This document shows positions 28,097 through 41,190 of a stretch of DNA of 64,000 nt, one piece after another. The stretch is from Latrodectus hesperus (lineage: Eukaryota > Arthropoda > Arachnida > Araneae > Theridiidae): assembly GCA_037975125.1 (NCBI GenBank), contig CM075857.1, forward strand, positions 43,971,172 through 44,035,171. The letters run 5' to 3'. A program made the position numbers and the translations under genes. The first letter of the stretch is position 1. The number at the start of each line of letters is the position of its first letter. The notes under the pieces were generated by a model that was not told where the DNA came from, ran no database searches, and saw only the letters and a list, made by a program, of their open reading frames with translations.

Positions 28097-30060
28097 AATC
28101 TCTATTTTTGCTTAAAATATTTTTAATTGTATTTGAAAATTTCGCTTCTGAAAGGAATTTACTTTGCATTTTCAGAGAATGGTGTCTTTTAAAACGAAAA
28201 ATTAAGACATAAATATATAAAATCTGTTTGTGTGTGTGTATTGTGTGTGGGGGGCACTCAAATTCAAAAATTCTTTCAAAGTTCATAGAGTGGAAAAATA
28301 AATTAATAAAAATCGTTTGCACCTACTTTGTAGAATTTTTTAAAAACTTTTTAATCCAGGAAATAATTATGATCAAATTATGCATACATTATTTTAGTTT
28401 TAAAAATATACTCTCAGGCATTAGGATAACTACTAAAAAACTTTGAATATCCCACTAAATACAGGACGTCTGGTCAGTTTATATAGAAAACTGGGTTACA
28501 CAATATAAAGTTTTCTCGCAATAGAAAGCTTTCCAAATGATCATTTCTCTGCAATTATGCAACCCAATTCTATTGTAGACTAATGTAATTACAATAATTA
28601 AAGTCTGAAATAACCATTTCAATGTATTGGATACTTAATATGCAGGATGTTCTTCATGCTGCCATTTCAAATAAATAAGGATTTAACGGAACTGTGTTAG
28701 AACGGAGTCTCACCAATCAATCTTCAGGGCGTGCTATTAATCCACCCTCTCGGCTTCTTCAACAAGAACAACCAACAACCACACAATGTATTCACTTAAA
28801 CTAAATAGCTTCCACTACTCGATGTATGGAACTACATGCAAACTAAAGAAGCTGAAGAGAAGGTAAACAATGGAAAATTATTATCAAACTCTTTTGTCCA
28901 TTAACCCCACCGTGAGTAAACGTCTTAGAATAGTGGCAACAGGCTTTCCACTGCAATACGGGAACACTCGTGCGTAAAGACTAACCAAACAATCCAGATT
29001 TGTAGATAAACTGGAAGGTGCAACCAAGCTATCCATCTGTCGCACGTGAAACTTATCAAAAAAAGAATATGAATTGAGACGCAGATAGGGAGTGGTCACT
29101 TGATGGTAACGTTAAAATTCTTCATTAATTCCAACGCGATTAACCTTTTTCAACTGGATTGTTCTAAATGACCATTTCCGCCTATTAAAGTTCTTTCAAG
29201 GTAATTAATATACGTTTAAGATAATATTAAATAAATTTTATTTTTGATTTATTTGGGTTAAAGTTCAGGAAAACCTTTGTATCTGGAGCTTGCACTGTAT
29301 ACCTTTTAAACATTAAATGTGTTGCAAAATTCTGCAAATAATGAGATTATAAAACAATTATGAGATTGGGACAATGAAAGGAAAAGAAATGAATAAATTC
29401 CCATTTTTTTCTTTCCAACAAAGATTCGGTGTTGTAGACGTTATAAAAATTCGGTTAATTTTGAAAAATATTCAATGGAAATGTAAATTGAATTGCGAAT
29501 TATTTGATCATGTATGTATTTCCCATCAAAATTCTTATTTCTGTGCGTGGGTGAATATTAAGATCGTAAATTCTTCATCGCTAGTTTCAATATTTTATTA
29601 AAAACATATAATTTCAATGTGAAAAACCCTCGCTTAGCAATAACAATTAGTTTTTTCCCAAAAATTAAAATAATGTTCTTTTTGACAGAATATAGAAAAC
29701 GTGTTTATTAGAGCTTCATTCCGGTTATTAGTAAAAACCATTCAATCCTAAAAATATATGAATTGTAAGAATGCTCAGTTTTTACTTAAAGAAAAATAAA
29801 TAATGAAATGCAAAGGATGTATGTAACTCAATACAAAGATTGCACATACGTCACTCTTAAGTCTGATTTGACTTCGAAAAATACTTACTTTATGAAAGTA
29901 GAAATAAAAATTTGCTAAAATTAATTTATGTATATTTCATCCTACTAAAAGATAATTAATCTTCACAATGTAATATAAAATGTTTATAGTTATTACTCAT
30001 ATGATGTACATATCTTGTGTAGGTTATTTCCAAGCCTGCACTTAATTTTATATTTTATTT
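28097..30060. other. Non-coding DNA with a GC-richer patch
   Basis: The patch 28690-29110 is clearly GC-richer and includes a 71-codon minus-strand frame (28884-29099) that I cannot assign to any family. It could be an exon without obvious splice sites or an unrecognised repeat. The 75-codon frame at 29374-29601 and those at 28050-28446 are AT-driven. A short GT-rich run followed by six G lies at 28228-28254. Confidence 0.4.
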
Positions 30061-31250
30061 GATGATGAAAGGCAACAATATAAGTGCTTATTGATGGCTA
30101 TGACAAATGTTCGAAGAATTGCCGGGGTAACCTTCTGGTGTCAAGTGCCATTTCCAGAGCAAACCAGCGAATTGTATACCTAAATTCGTCGAAAACCGTT
30201 AATTTTTTTCAAACAATCGAAGAATCCAGTGTGCATCTGGTGGTGCATTGAAAGAAGAGGGTACCAGCTCAGGTAACGACTCCGTTTCCTGATCATGGTA
30301 TAAAATTACATAGCGATAGGATGAGTTTAACTGCTTCAGTAGGCAAAAATAAGTAGTCAAAAACGTATCCCAGTATCGTAACCTAATCTAATCTAGACCA
30401 TAAGACTATGGTAGTAAGATAGATCATTCTCATAGCCGAGAGATAGCAAATTTGATATTTAAGCACATGTGCAATATTTGCACAAGTGCAAAAGATATAC
30501 AACAGATTCTAGTTTTTACAAACCTCTTTATTACGAACATTCCTGATTTTACGAACTCGTAATCAGTGCCTAAGATGATTCCATAGATGCAATAATAATT
30601 TTTATTCCATTTACTAGATAAAAATTTAAAACCTCTTTTTTTGCGAGCTCATTTATATGTATTATTCATTGCGCCTATTATTTATCATCTAATTCTTTTT
30701 CTTTTTCCATTTTATGGTTGAGAAACAAGGAATGTATACATTTTTTAGATAATCGTAAATCTTTTGAATTGTGGATAACTAATAGCACAGTGGTGAGGGT
30801 TTTCTAAGGCAATTCATGTGGACATCCCAACTTCCATCATACAACCAAGGTATCAGATTATAATCAAGGCTTCAAGTGAAAATATCATTAGGTTATTTTT
30901 ACAAAGAACAATCATGACTTTGAATCGTCTTATGAAATTGATATTCTAGACACAATGCATCTATCAATTTATGCAGTGATGTTGCAGGAAAAACGATGTT
31001 TAGGTCATTTGACATACAAGCAAGGTGTACTAAGGGAACCAACGTAGCTGTAGAAAACCCGGAATATTTGCTTGACGAGTTACTCCTCCATGAGCTTCGA
31101 CAGAAAATCCTCTGGTGCCCGAAATTTTATTTCAGGGCTTTTTGAGTGTAGGTGGAGTCAGATGTTTTTCGCCGTACGATATATCGAATGATTAAAAGAT
31201 TAGTATCATAATGAATGTTACAGAAACAGATATCGAAGAAGAAAATATCA
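30061..31250. other. GC-richer non-coding patches, unassigned
   Basis: Two patches, about 30090-30300 and 30960-31180, have raised GC and many CpG-free G/C words, but every frame is broken by stops within about 40 codons. No A/B boxes, terminal repeats or transposase motifs were recognised. An old, heavily mutated mobile element is the simplest guess. Confidence 0.35.
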
Positions 31251-34200
31251 TAGTGGTAAGGCGAAATAAAACAAATGAATAACTCATAAGATTGAGGTAT
31301 GTTTTTAAGAAAGAAACAATAAAATACCTTCCCATATCGAAAACATGAGAAAATATCTTTTTAAAAGTAGAGTTCTGAAACAGAATAATTATTTATCTGT
31401 TAGGAATAGAACAAATATTTATCTGTTCTGAAATCGAATAAATATTTAGAATTTTTTTATCAATAAAATAAAAATTAGCTTTAAATAATAATTTCATTTT
31501 GCATCCGTTTGCTGCAATGCATATTAAAAGAAATTTTCTAAGAACCTTATTTAATGAGAACATTTTCGTAAAAAGAAAATAGTATAACAGTTATCATTTT
31601 TTTCTATTTTATACTCTTTCAAAATTTTAAGAATTATTTTATCGGTCCCTAAAAGTTCGTCAGAACGAGCGTTTATATTTAATTAGATTTCTTTTATTTC
31701 TAAGCAAAAAAATTAAATTCGGTTAAATTCCTTGTTAGTTACATTTCTTAAACGCAAAATGCAGTGCTTAAGATAATTTGTTTACATAAATGTTTATATG
31801 AAGTTATGAATAATCTATTTAATAAGATCATTTTTACTTATTTTATTCATTCTTTACATCATATTTATAAATTATGTTAACCAGTATAATCAAAAAATAT
31901 CTAAAAAACAATGAAGTTCATAAAATGTTTTTGATAGTCTTATAAATTTCAAAATAATTTCTACTATACAAAGACGTCTTGCAGAATCGTATCCTTTATC
32001 ATCTTGAAAATATAAATTCAACCGCTGGCTAAAATGAAGAAAGGAATTGATCACGTGTGCTAAAGAAGTTATTTTCAAAAAATATACGAATGCAACTTTT
32101 TATCTTTATTGTCATTAACGGTGAGATTAATAGATTGAGAATAATAATTTCTTTTTTCATTTTCTCTGCTGACTTTCACATCTGACTCGTGCCTTTGATT
32201 CTCTTGCTTAAAATCCGCTCCGTAATTCTTCATTCTTATCGGAGTTAACAAAATGGAATGGGGTACCTGATGCATGACGGGATTGAACTTCCACTCTTGT
32301 TGATGAGTTTTTTATCTTTCTGTTTACGGCCATGAATTCAAAAAAGATTTTCTATGGAAGAGGGGAAGCTTTGATTTCGAATCGAAAGTGATCCTCCACA
32401 TGGTAAAAGTTCGATTCACTATTAAAAGGATTTTAATTACACTCTTGACCGAAATTTAGTTCTACCTCAACGCATGTGTTGAAAAAAGGTTACGCTTTCT
32501 TTGCCGATGCTACCTGATGTTCGATATGCTTTCACGAAGAATTGAATGAGCTTACAACCTAATTTTCCTTTCCTTCTTTATCCACTTAGCACAAACATCC
32601 CATTCAAGAATTCAGTTTGATCAGTAGCATGAATGCTATGCGTAGTAGTATACTTTTTTTTAAAATCTGAAATCACGTGCTGTGCGGCACGCGAAATCAT
32701 AGACTAACATCCTGGATCTTCGTAGATCCCATTACAGTAATTTGGAATCCGAATTAGATTTTTACCACGAGCGTTTAGTATAAAATCAAGCTTTATATTT
32801 GTATTTCAGTCTTTGAAATATATAATGAATTTTTCCTCAATAAATCTTCATAGCTGTAAAAGTATTACACTATAGCTCTGAAATCAAATTATTTTTTATG
32901 TATTTTTGTTTCGAAAGTACTTCCGTTTTCTATGAACTAAAAACATTGATCCAAATTTAAAAATATAATTAATATATATATGCAGTTTCAACACAAGATT
33001 AAACGAATTTTGAAAAAAACTTCAGTGCTGGAAATAAAGTACATAATTTAATATTTAAGAAATTCATAATTATACATAATAAAGAAATAATGAAAATTAA
33101 TTAATAAATACATTAAACACCTAATTATTCACAGAATAGAGTGGAATATTGTCGCGATGATTTGCAAAATAATTATGAAAAATTGTAACAAATCAATATA
33201 AATTTACATTTGAATATTTTTACACACATATAAACAGCAACAAACGTACTTATTAAATTTATAAATTTACTTTTTCCCCCTTTAGAAAAACATTCAAAAG
33301 TTTTTTTGTCTTGAAACTTTTTCTGCCTTTAAAATTGAAGTTTCTTCGAAATCTAGACCTGAAGGATGCTTTAGAAAGTGGACAGTAGAGAGTTTACTGT
33401 ACATTTATTAAATAACCGGTGAAAGAAATAATTAGTAATTATTTTTCATTCTTATGCTTCTATCACATATGAGCGCTCCCAATCATACCTATAACTTTGA
33501 AAAGAAAAAATTTTTGTAATTCTGTGTGGGCAATAATAGCTACATCTGTTTAAAAGCAAAATATTTGTCCTTTCAAATTCATATTCATTAAAGGATTTTA
33601 CTCATTAAATGATTTTTTTCCATTATATAACTTTTACTTTTAAAAATAATCGTAAATTAATTTCAACCATTATTAATTTCTGTACTAGTTGTGCAAAACT
33701 AAGTAAGTTAAAAACCTCAATCAATAGAACATTTGTAAATTTCTTTTAAATTGACGCATTCTTAGTTTCATTTTAACGAAGACTATTAAGATAAAATCTT
33801 TGTTATAACGAAGAACTAAATGTGAAGTTTAGAGAAAAATGTTTTTTTTTATTTTTATATCTTTCAAATAAGTTTTAAAATCAAAGAAGTTTTAATGACT
33901 GACAACGGAAATGACGTGAAGCATTAAGGAAATAGGAAACCTTTGTATTGAAATATAGTTTTTGCAACTCTCGTATATTCACTTTTATATAAATTTTAAA
34001 TGATTTTACTGATGAGGAACTATTTTAATTGCATATTATCTCATGTATTTAGATACAGTGAGTCAGCTTCTAACACGGTTTGTCGATCTAACAAACCTTA
34101 CTTTCAAATTGCTTCTGAACTAAAGAATTTATCCTCACACCCACATAGAAGTCGGACCCATAAACTCTTAAAGTGAAAGAAGTCAGCCGCTGACTCAGGG

Positions 34201-36921
34201 TCCGCCAGCTCCTGACAAGAAAAATGAGTAAAACAAAAGCAGTCAAAATGATATAGAAATGTTCCTCTTCTGCACATAATGCTAACGGAATAAAGTAAAC
34301 GTCTGCAACCGAATAAAACAACATTTTTCAGTGAAGCTTCTAGCTGACTTTGATGATTTTAAATAGATTTATTATTTTCTGCAACAAATATTTAGGCAAA
34401 AAATAATTTTTGCAAAATTGGAACATCGAAAAAGTATGTACAAACTTTCATTTAAATTTAATAACGGTATATAGATTTACTACCATAAGAAGTTTTATTA
34501 TTCAAAACCTTTTAAAAAACTATTTCCCCATTGATGCCTTTATGAAAGTTTTTCTCATCTCAAATTCGAACTTTATTTCTAATCTAGTCAACTTTTATTT
34601 TATATTATACAAATTCAATTATCGCATTGATTATTTATTTCAAATAATTTAGACTACATAAATATTTATTGAAAACGAAAACAATGTCTTGTATTACTTT
34701 CTTGATGTTCTTATGCAATTAATAATAAGAATGCAGCTCATAAAGGTATTAACTTATTTATTTGCCATTTAAACTAGAGCAGAATCCAAATAATTGTGAA
34801 TGATAATGTTTGTTTGTTCTCTATATAATGTTTGTTTGTAACTAATCTACTTTTACGACCACAAAAATCTGAAAAGAAATCAAATATTTTGGTAAGTAAT
34901 CATTTATAAGTTTAATTTTATTCACAATGCTATTCCCACTTTTTAATAACGTTGGAATAAACAATGTCGTGCAAAAGAAATGATTTCCGCTCATTTCGAG
35001 AGAAGTGCTAGGCAGGGAAAGTGTTACAGATGAAAAAGCGAAGAATAATTGATTCGAAATATTACTCATAAAAAAATTATTTCCCGTAAAGTATAGTTCA
35101 TTTTCCCCAGAAAACGATCCGAGGAAGCTTTATTTCTTCGATTAATGTAACGTTCAAACTAATGTTTTCCAGTGGGAAATATATCGTAAAATTGGCAACG
35201 ATACAAATTAAATATAAATGTAGGTTAAAGGGCAATAAATGTTGAAAAAAATCCGCTATGTGTAGAATAAATTAATTTACTAACAGGTGCGACGATTTTT
35301 TAGATATACTTATTCATTGTTTGTTTTCAATTTATTAATAATTAAATTTATGGACAAAACAATAAACACCGGATTCTTATCGGATTGTCAAACATTTGTG
35401 TCGATCTATAGGATGGTTTTTGGAAACAAAACATTTTTTTAAGAAAATTTTCTGATTCTACTGTATTGCCTAATTAAGCATTTAAAACATTGCAACTTCA
35501 AACACTTTGGCTAAAGGATTATATTTTGTTCACCAATAATTTTCTTTATACTTACTATTTTAAATTTAATTAAGTTTGTTAATTTCATTTTCATTTAGTA
35601 CTTAATTCGCTTTAGTACTTTCTTTGTAGTAACTGTACACACAAGAACAAAAAATGTCTACCAAAATTTTTCAGCAAGTGTAATTTTGTTACTGTTTGGC
35701 CAATTTTTGCAAACAACGGTTGATTGAATCGGGATCACATATTCCGAATTTTAATTGCAGGTAGTTGAGAATAAAATACTAAAATCCTACATGCCTCATG
35801 TTGGACATACGAGCTTTTGAAAGGCAAGGCAGAATGATTATTCAGCAGAGAAAATTGAGTTATTTTGGATATAACTTGATAAACAAAGCTAGTTGTAATC
35901 TTGATCAAAGTTATTTTATGGCTTTTAATAAGATGGATTAAATAAATTCCTTAAAAAGGTAATATCATGATTTTTTACTAATTAATGGATGCGTTTATTT
36001 AGTTTCTTGGTGACTCATTTTTGATGATGAACAACAACACATCTTTTCAAAATTTAAATTTTTGTTATATACATGGACAAGTTAGAGACGATTTTTCAGT
36101 ATTTAATTACTTTCATATTAATGTTCTGCAGTTTTCCCTTGAAAGGGAGTAATTCGCTTATTTTGAGCAAAAATTTAGTTCTTTAGGGAATTTTGCTTAC
36201 TTAAATTGTATTTGATTGATAATCTTGGGAAAAGATTGGTAATTTCAAGTTTTAATCTTGGAACCGGTCCGAATCTATAGAGGAAGCCAATATTGATATA
36301 TTAGTTAACAATATTTAACCGCAATCTAAAACTTTTTCTCTGGAATTCTAACTCAGATTGACAGTGTAGGAAAACAAATCATCGATATTAAACAATGGTA
36401 ATATCGACCATTTTATGCATTTTAATTATAAACAAATAACTGAAATTGGACTGATGAATTTCTATTCACTTAAAATATGAAAATAAAAACAGAATTTTAT
36501 TTCAGTATTTCAATAGAAATATAATTTTAACCGAGCCTCTCACATAGATCAGTTACAGTATTTTTTATTTAAAATTTTGAATTTGTAACTGTACTTAAAG
36601 CTACTGAACCGCTGAACGCTTTCCGAATATATTATAAATCTTAACTGAGAATCTTCTCTTCAGATTTTATTTTTTAAAGCTCTAGAGCAATATTAATACA
36701 AAATTAATACGTCAGAAGATAGATTTTAAGCTTCGATTAGAGTCCTTGATCACAAACTTCCAAAAAGGGTAATGTTTTATTGCCTTGAAGATATTTAATT
36801 TTTATAATATTAATTTAGAAATAAAATACCGTCTTAAAGATATTATTAAGCTCTGATGAATTCTTGTTCGTGAAAACACGATAATCTTTGATTGTTTTTA
36901 AAAATATTTAATTTGTGTTAC

Positions 36922-36923
<2 letters not shown>
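31251..36923. other. AT-rich non-coding DNA
   Basis: Probably intron of the minus-strand GTPase gene if its first intron is long. I searched the minus strand for a second Ras-like exon and found none. A possible tRNA-like head with an exact GTTCGATTC core lies near 32350-32420. A palindrome AGTCAGC-C-GCTGACT (34181-34195) overlaps an AP-1-like TGACTCA. The 62-80-codon frames at 31890, 32075, 34088, 34410 and 34842 are not recognised. Confidence 0.5.

Positions 36924-36984
<61 letters not shown>
36924..36984. repeat. (TA)n microsatellite, about 61 bp
   Basis: Uninterrupted alternating T and A. Self-complementary tracts of this kind can extrude cruciforms and vary in length between individuals. 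It lies in otherwise AT-rich DNA without genes. Confidence 0.97.
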
Positions 36985-36986
<2 letters not shown>

Positions 36987-39210
36987 TGACAAACATTAAA
37001 CTTCGACGAGTTTTTGATTATTTTCACTATTACAATAAATTTTTATTGCTTTTAAAGGCATTAAATTAGGGCAATATTAATGTATAGATTAAACATTGTC
37101 TGATAGATATAGATCTCCGACGATTTCTTGCTTACAAACTTGATATTAATTTGGACTGCATTAAAGCATAGATTAAAATATTGTGTGACGTATATTTAAT
37201 TTCGACGAATTTTTACTAACAAATTTTATTACCACGATAACCTTCAATTGCTTTAAAGATACTTAAAAAAAATGATTAAAATCAACTTATGTATAAAAAT
37301 ACAGCTAGACAGATTTTAAATTCCGATAAAATCTAGCGATCATATTTTATTAAAACTCTAATATTAATTCAATTTAAAGTCATTTAGTCATCGCAATTAT
37401 TAGACCAAAAAGAGAAGCTGCAATTTATCCTCGAAAAATGTTAAATAAATAAATAAACAAAAATAGACAGGGGTAATATAAAAATTATAAAAAGTTATTG
37501 TAGAAAATCACGCGTAGTATGTTAATTTTGATTTTTATTATTATTTTTCTCATTATTTGTGCTTGACTCCTAAATTTGAATCGAGTTCAAACAGAGAATA
37601 AAAAAAATTCAAACAGAAAAAAAGCGTATCTTTATTCTGATTATTTCAGCAGCCTGTCAAAAGTAGTTTCACAAGTTAATAAATAACTTTAGAACCGGTA
37701 AAAAAAATTATCTTATTGTGTCAAGACGTTTTAAAAGGTTATTTTTTAAGGAAAAAGAAGTGGAAAAAGAATAGATTTTATGGAGCACAGGCAGTTCAAA
37801 AACATTTTAATAAATAGTCTTGTGAAATATGAGCAGAACACAATTTCACACCTTCCTTTTGCTTTTACTGTGTAGCATTATAATTCTTTTTAGATGCACG
37901 TAAACGTGTTTCAAAGCTATGTTTTATTACATGAAAGAAAATTCGCCTTGATTCAATGGAAAATTTCATTTTTATATGCTTCTCCAAACTAAATCCATGA
38001 ATTAAAATTGATAGACTTTTAAGAAATTTTCTATGAAATTACTTTTTAGTAAAATTATCTGTCGTGATTTTAATAAAAATTTCTTTTTAGAAACCAAAAC
38101 CTTAAAATGATTATTATAAATGATCTATATGAAATTATCTAAATTTGATTTTTAATTCAATACTTAATGTGTAGAATATGCTATGTAAGCAAACATTATG
38201 TTAGCTTTAATTATAAGGAAAAGAATCTGGCTTTTTAAATAATACTTAAGATATTTCAAATATTTTTATATAATTTTAATTCTAGATTAGTTACTATAAA
38301 AAAAAGGTATATGATGAAATATTTCCCACCGGCAGAAAATCATTGTAAAGTATAAAATATATCAGAATATACTAATATAATAATTAAAAAATTATAATAA
38401 AAAACTTAATAACAATTTATCAACTGTTTTATAAAATAACTGGCATTAATATGAATCTTTGCTACTTAATTATAAGATTTATCAATAATAATAATAAATC
38501 ATAAGATTTATGATTAATAATAACATAAAGTATGTTAATAATATAATAAGATTTCAATAATAAATTATTTGCTATATAATTGAAATAATATAATTGTTTT
38601 AATTTACTTATACTTTTAATGTATACAATGGACTTTAAAACAAATTATTAATAATTGGTGAATTTGAAAATTCAACATCAAAATTTTAATAAAATTTACA
38701 AAATTTGGTTATGTAAACTGTCTTCTTGAACTCATTATTTAAGAGTTTCAACTCATATATAAAATTTATAGCAGACTTTATTTTACAAAATAGTTTTAAA
38801 ACTAGATTTTTGTGTTGTGTACTTCTTAAACTATAATATTTTTGTACCTAATAAAATTTCATCAAATTTTATCTTAAAGTGAAAAATTAATGTTATAGTT
38901 TCGTATGTTTTAAGTTTGGTAAAGTGTGTACAAAAATCTGATTATAACTATTTTATTTTCAAAATAATTCATTTAAGTTTATTTTTAAATTTTAAGATAA
39001 AACTCATAATTAGTTGTAATGCTTTTTTACTGCAAAAACTATGTCTGTGCTTTTTTTAAGTTGCTTTTATTATTCTAAAAATATTATTTATCTTTTTAGA
39101 TATTATATTTTCATAATTTAACATCAGAAATTTAATCCTGAAATTAATAATAAATTGACATCGCGATACATTCTTTTTTATTTAAGATGAAAGTAACTCT
39201 ACATTCCTTT

Positions 39211-39257
<47 letters not shown>

Positions 39258-40724
39258 TGTTTTAAATATTAATTTATAATGTCCTGAAAAACATTAAATT
39301 TCTTAACAATGGGTTAACAGTATTTAATAAATAATTCTTTTATCAAAGGATGAAATGAATTATTTTTAAAACTTATAAGAAAATTAAGATCAGTATATTT
39401 ATCGTGATTGAAATTTTTTGATTGATTAATACAATAATTTATATTATATTGACGTTTACAAATAATGTTTCCATAATTTAATTGCTTTATTGTTAATGCT
39501 AATTAAAGTATACGTAAGAGCATTATTTAATTTTATCAATATTTCTTAAATAAGAATTACAGAAATTCATCAATATAATCCCTTTCGCTTGTAAATAATT
39601 TAAGAAATGTTTCTTTTTTAGAAAATTTTCATTTCATTAAATATGTATTTTATATTTCTAAAATATTTTAAAAATGTGAAAACTTTTTTACTTAAACATA
39701 ACATTTCTTCAATATTGCAGATAATTTAAAAACTTTAAAGGTATATGCCTCGTTAAGAAACAAATATTTCAAACAAAATTCTCTTAAGATACTTGCCATT
39801 ATTAAATACGCAAATATTGAAATAAATGTTTAAATTCTTAAATAAAACATTTCTTTTCGATGTAAGAAAGCAGCGTAAATTTATTAAGAAATAGCTTTAT
39901 TCTTCGCCTAATTATTTAAAGCAACAACATATAGAATAATTTAATTTATGAGAAATCATTCTCGTTATTGAAGAATAAATTAATTATATTCAATTTTCCA
40001 TATATTCAAAAAAAGATGATTTCGTGAAAAACAACAAATAAAAAATTTACGATTTAATTGCAAATTATTAACTTTTAATTAGTTATATGAAATCACATGC
40101 TAAATTATACTTATATGCTAAAATAATATCATAAATTATAAGTTAAATAAGTATTATTAGGATTATTAAACTTTATAATTCATGTTCCAAAAGAGTTACA
40201 TCATTGTGTCTTTTAATGAGTTAATGTACAAATTATCGTTACAGTTTATTATTATAATATTGCATTATAATAAATAAACAGATTTCAATAAAAATATTCT
40301 TGAATTTGATTTAATCAACATTTTTACATTTTTCCAGTTTGCTATTTTAAATACTTTTTATTTTGCTTTGCTAGCATTATTTTTTTTTTTACAAGAATAC
40401 TTGCTTTTTTTTTAAAGTAAAATAATTTTATAACAAATTATGCAAATAAATTTCTTTTAAAAGAAACCATATGGTTTTCTACTAGGAGCAAATAATCTTA
40501 TATCTATATAACATTATTTTTTTCGCAGACTTACACAAAAAGTAGACAATAAATACAGTTTCATTTCATACGCGATACGAGAAAAACATAAATTCAGTTA
40601 GCCCACCACTCCTCAAATTTCCCAACTTCACAATTTATTTCATTCATGAATAAAGACAGCTCAGATAACTATTTTATTTCCGAAATGAAATAAAAATAAG
40701 AAAATAAACACTCGAGTGATAAGA
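36985..40724. other. AT-rich DNA, inferred first intron of the GTPase gene
   Basis: This directly follows, in transcript direction, the splice donor at 40725-40730. No second exon is visible. It is extremely AT-rich, with an additional (TA)n array at 39218-39256 and several AATAAT-type simple stretches (38460-38580). I infer intron purely from position. Confidence 0.55.
39218..39256. repeat. (TA)n microsatellite, about 39 bp
   Basis: Uninterrupted TA dinucleotides, shorter than the array at 36.9 kb. No function is apparent. Confidence 0.95.
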
Positions 40725-40730
40725 ACTCAC
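40725..40730 (-). promoter_or_regulatory. 5' splice site of the GTPase exon
   Basis: On the minus strand the exon ends in TCAG and the intron begins GTGAGT, which is close to the metazoan consensus. The donor interrupts the codon right after the Walker A serine with one base (G) in the exon, so the next residue begins with G; Ala is usual at this place in Ras-like proteins. Confidence 0.85.
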
Positions 40731-40797
40731 CTGACTTCCCAACTCCTTTGGCGCCAGTCACAAGAATCTTCAATCGCGAGCCGTTCAAGTTGGTCAT
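40731..40797 (-). CDS. First coding exon of a Ras-like P-loop GTPase (partial)
   Basis: The 67-base exon codes 22 residues plus one base. The N-terminus is MTNLNGSRLKILV followed by TGAKGVGKS. This is a beta-strand leading into a P-loop (GxxxxGKS, residues 15-22) that binds the phosphates of GTP or ATP and, through the serine, magnesium. A P-loop this close to the N-terminus, preceded by a short hydrophobic strand, is typical of small Ras-superfamily GTPases, which act as membrane-associated signalling switches. RERG/RASL-type proteins have a similar GVGKSA. The ATG has A at -3. An in-frame TGA lies upstream at 40921-40923 with no in-frame ATG between, supporting this start. The first part of the exon is a 5' UTR. 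The remaining exons (switch regions, NKxD) lie at lower coordinates, perhaps outside the window. Other P-loop NTPases are not excluded. Confidence 0.78.
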
Positions 40798-41190
40798 CTT
40801 CGAGCCGCTTTTTCCGGGATAGGAGAAGAAACTAACTCGGTCGGTCGCTCTTCGAGTAACAGACTGACGAACGGCCGACTCTGGGTATCCAACAGGTGAT
40901 TCCCCCTCCGCACCTCCACCTCATCGCCAGGTTGATGCACCCCCTGCGGAGAAGTTGGCTTATTTTCGCGTGGTAAGAGGATGAAAGAACCCGTTCGCCA
41001 CTGAGCGTTCCAAAGAAATCAAGACGATATGAGGAGGATTTTTTTCTCTCTCCGCTTCTCCCAACCTTTCGATCACCGATGATTACGTTTTGTTAGCGGA
41101 GAAGAAAATGCAAATTGACTCACTCGTTGACCCCTTTCGTTTAGTATTTCTCTATAGGGATGAGAGCTCTCTCTCTCTTCTCTCACCTTT
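40798..41190 (-). promoter_or_regulatory. Promoter and 5' UTR of the GTPase gene
   Basis: This is the strongest GC- and CpG-rich segment in the window. On the minus strand an initiator match, TCAGTC, lies at 40867-40862. A start there would give a 5' UTR of about 67 bases. No TATA box sits about 30 bases upstream. A DPE-like AGTTA lies one base off the ideal downstream position, so it is weak. Upstream, CT-rich runs (about 41040-41060 and 41166-41186) read as GAGAG repeats on the minus strand, which in arthropods bind GAGA-type factors and keep promoters open. Promoter identity is inferred from position and composition. Confidence 0.6.

Noticed and set aside
34088..34324. 78-codon minus-strand hydrophobic frame as an exon of the GTPase gene
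   Set aside because: It has no Ras motifs (switch, DTAG, NKxD) and no clear acceptor.
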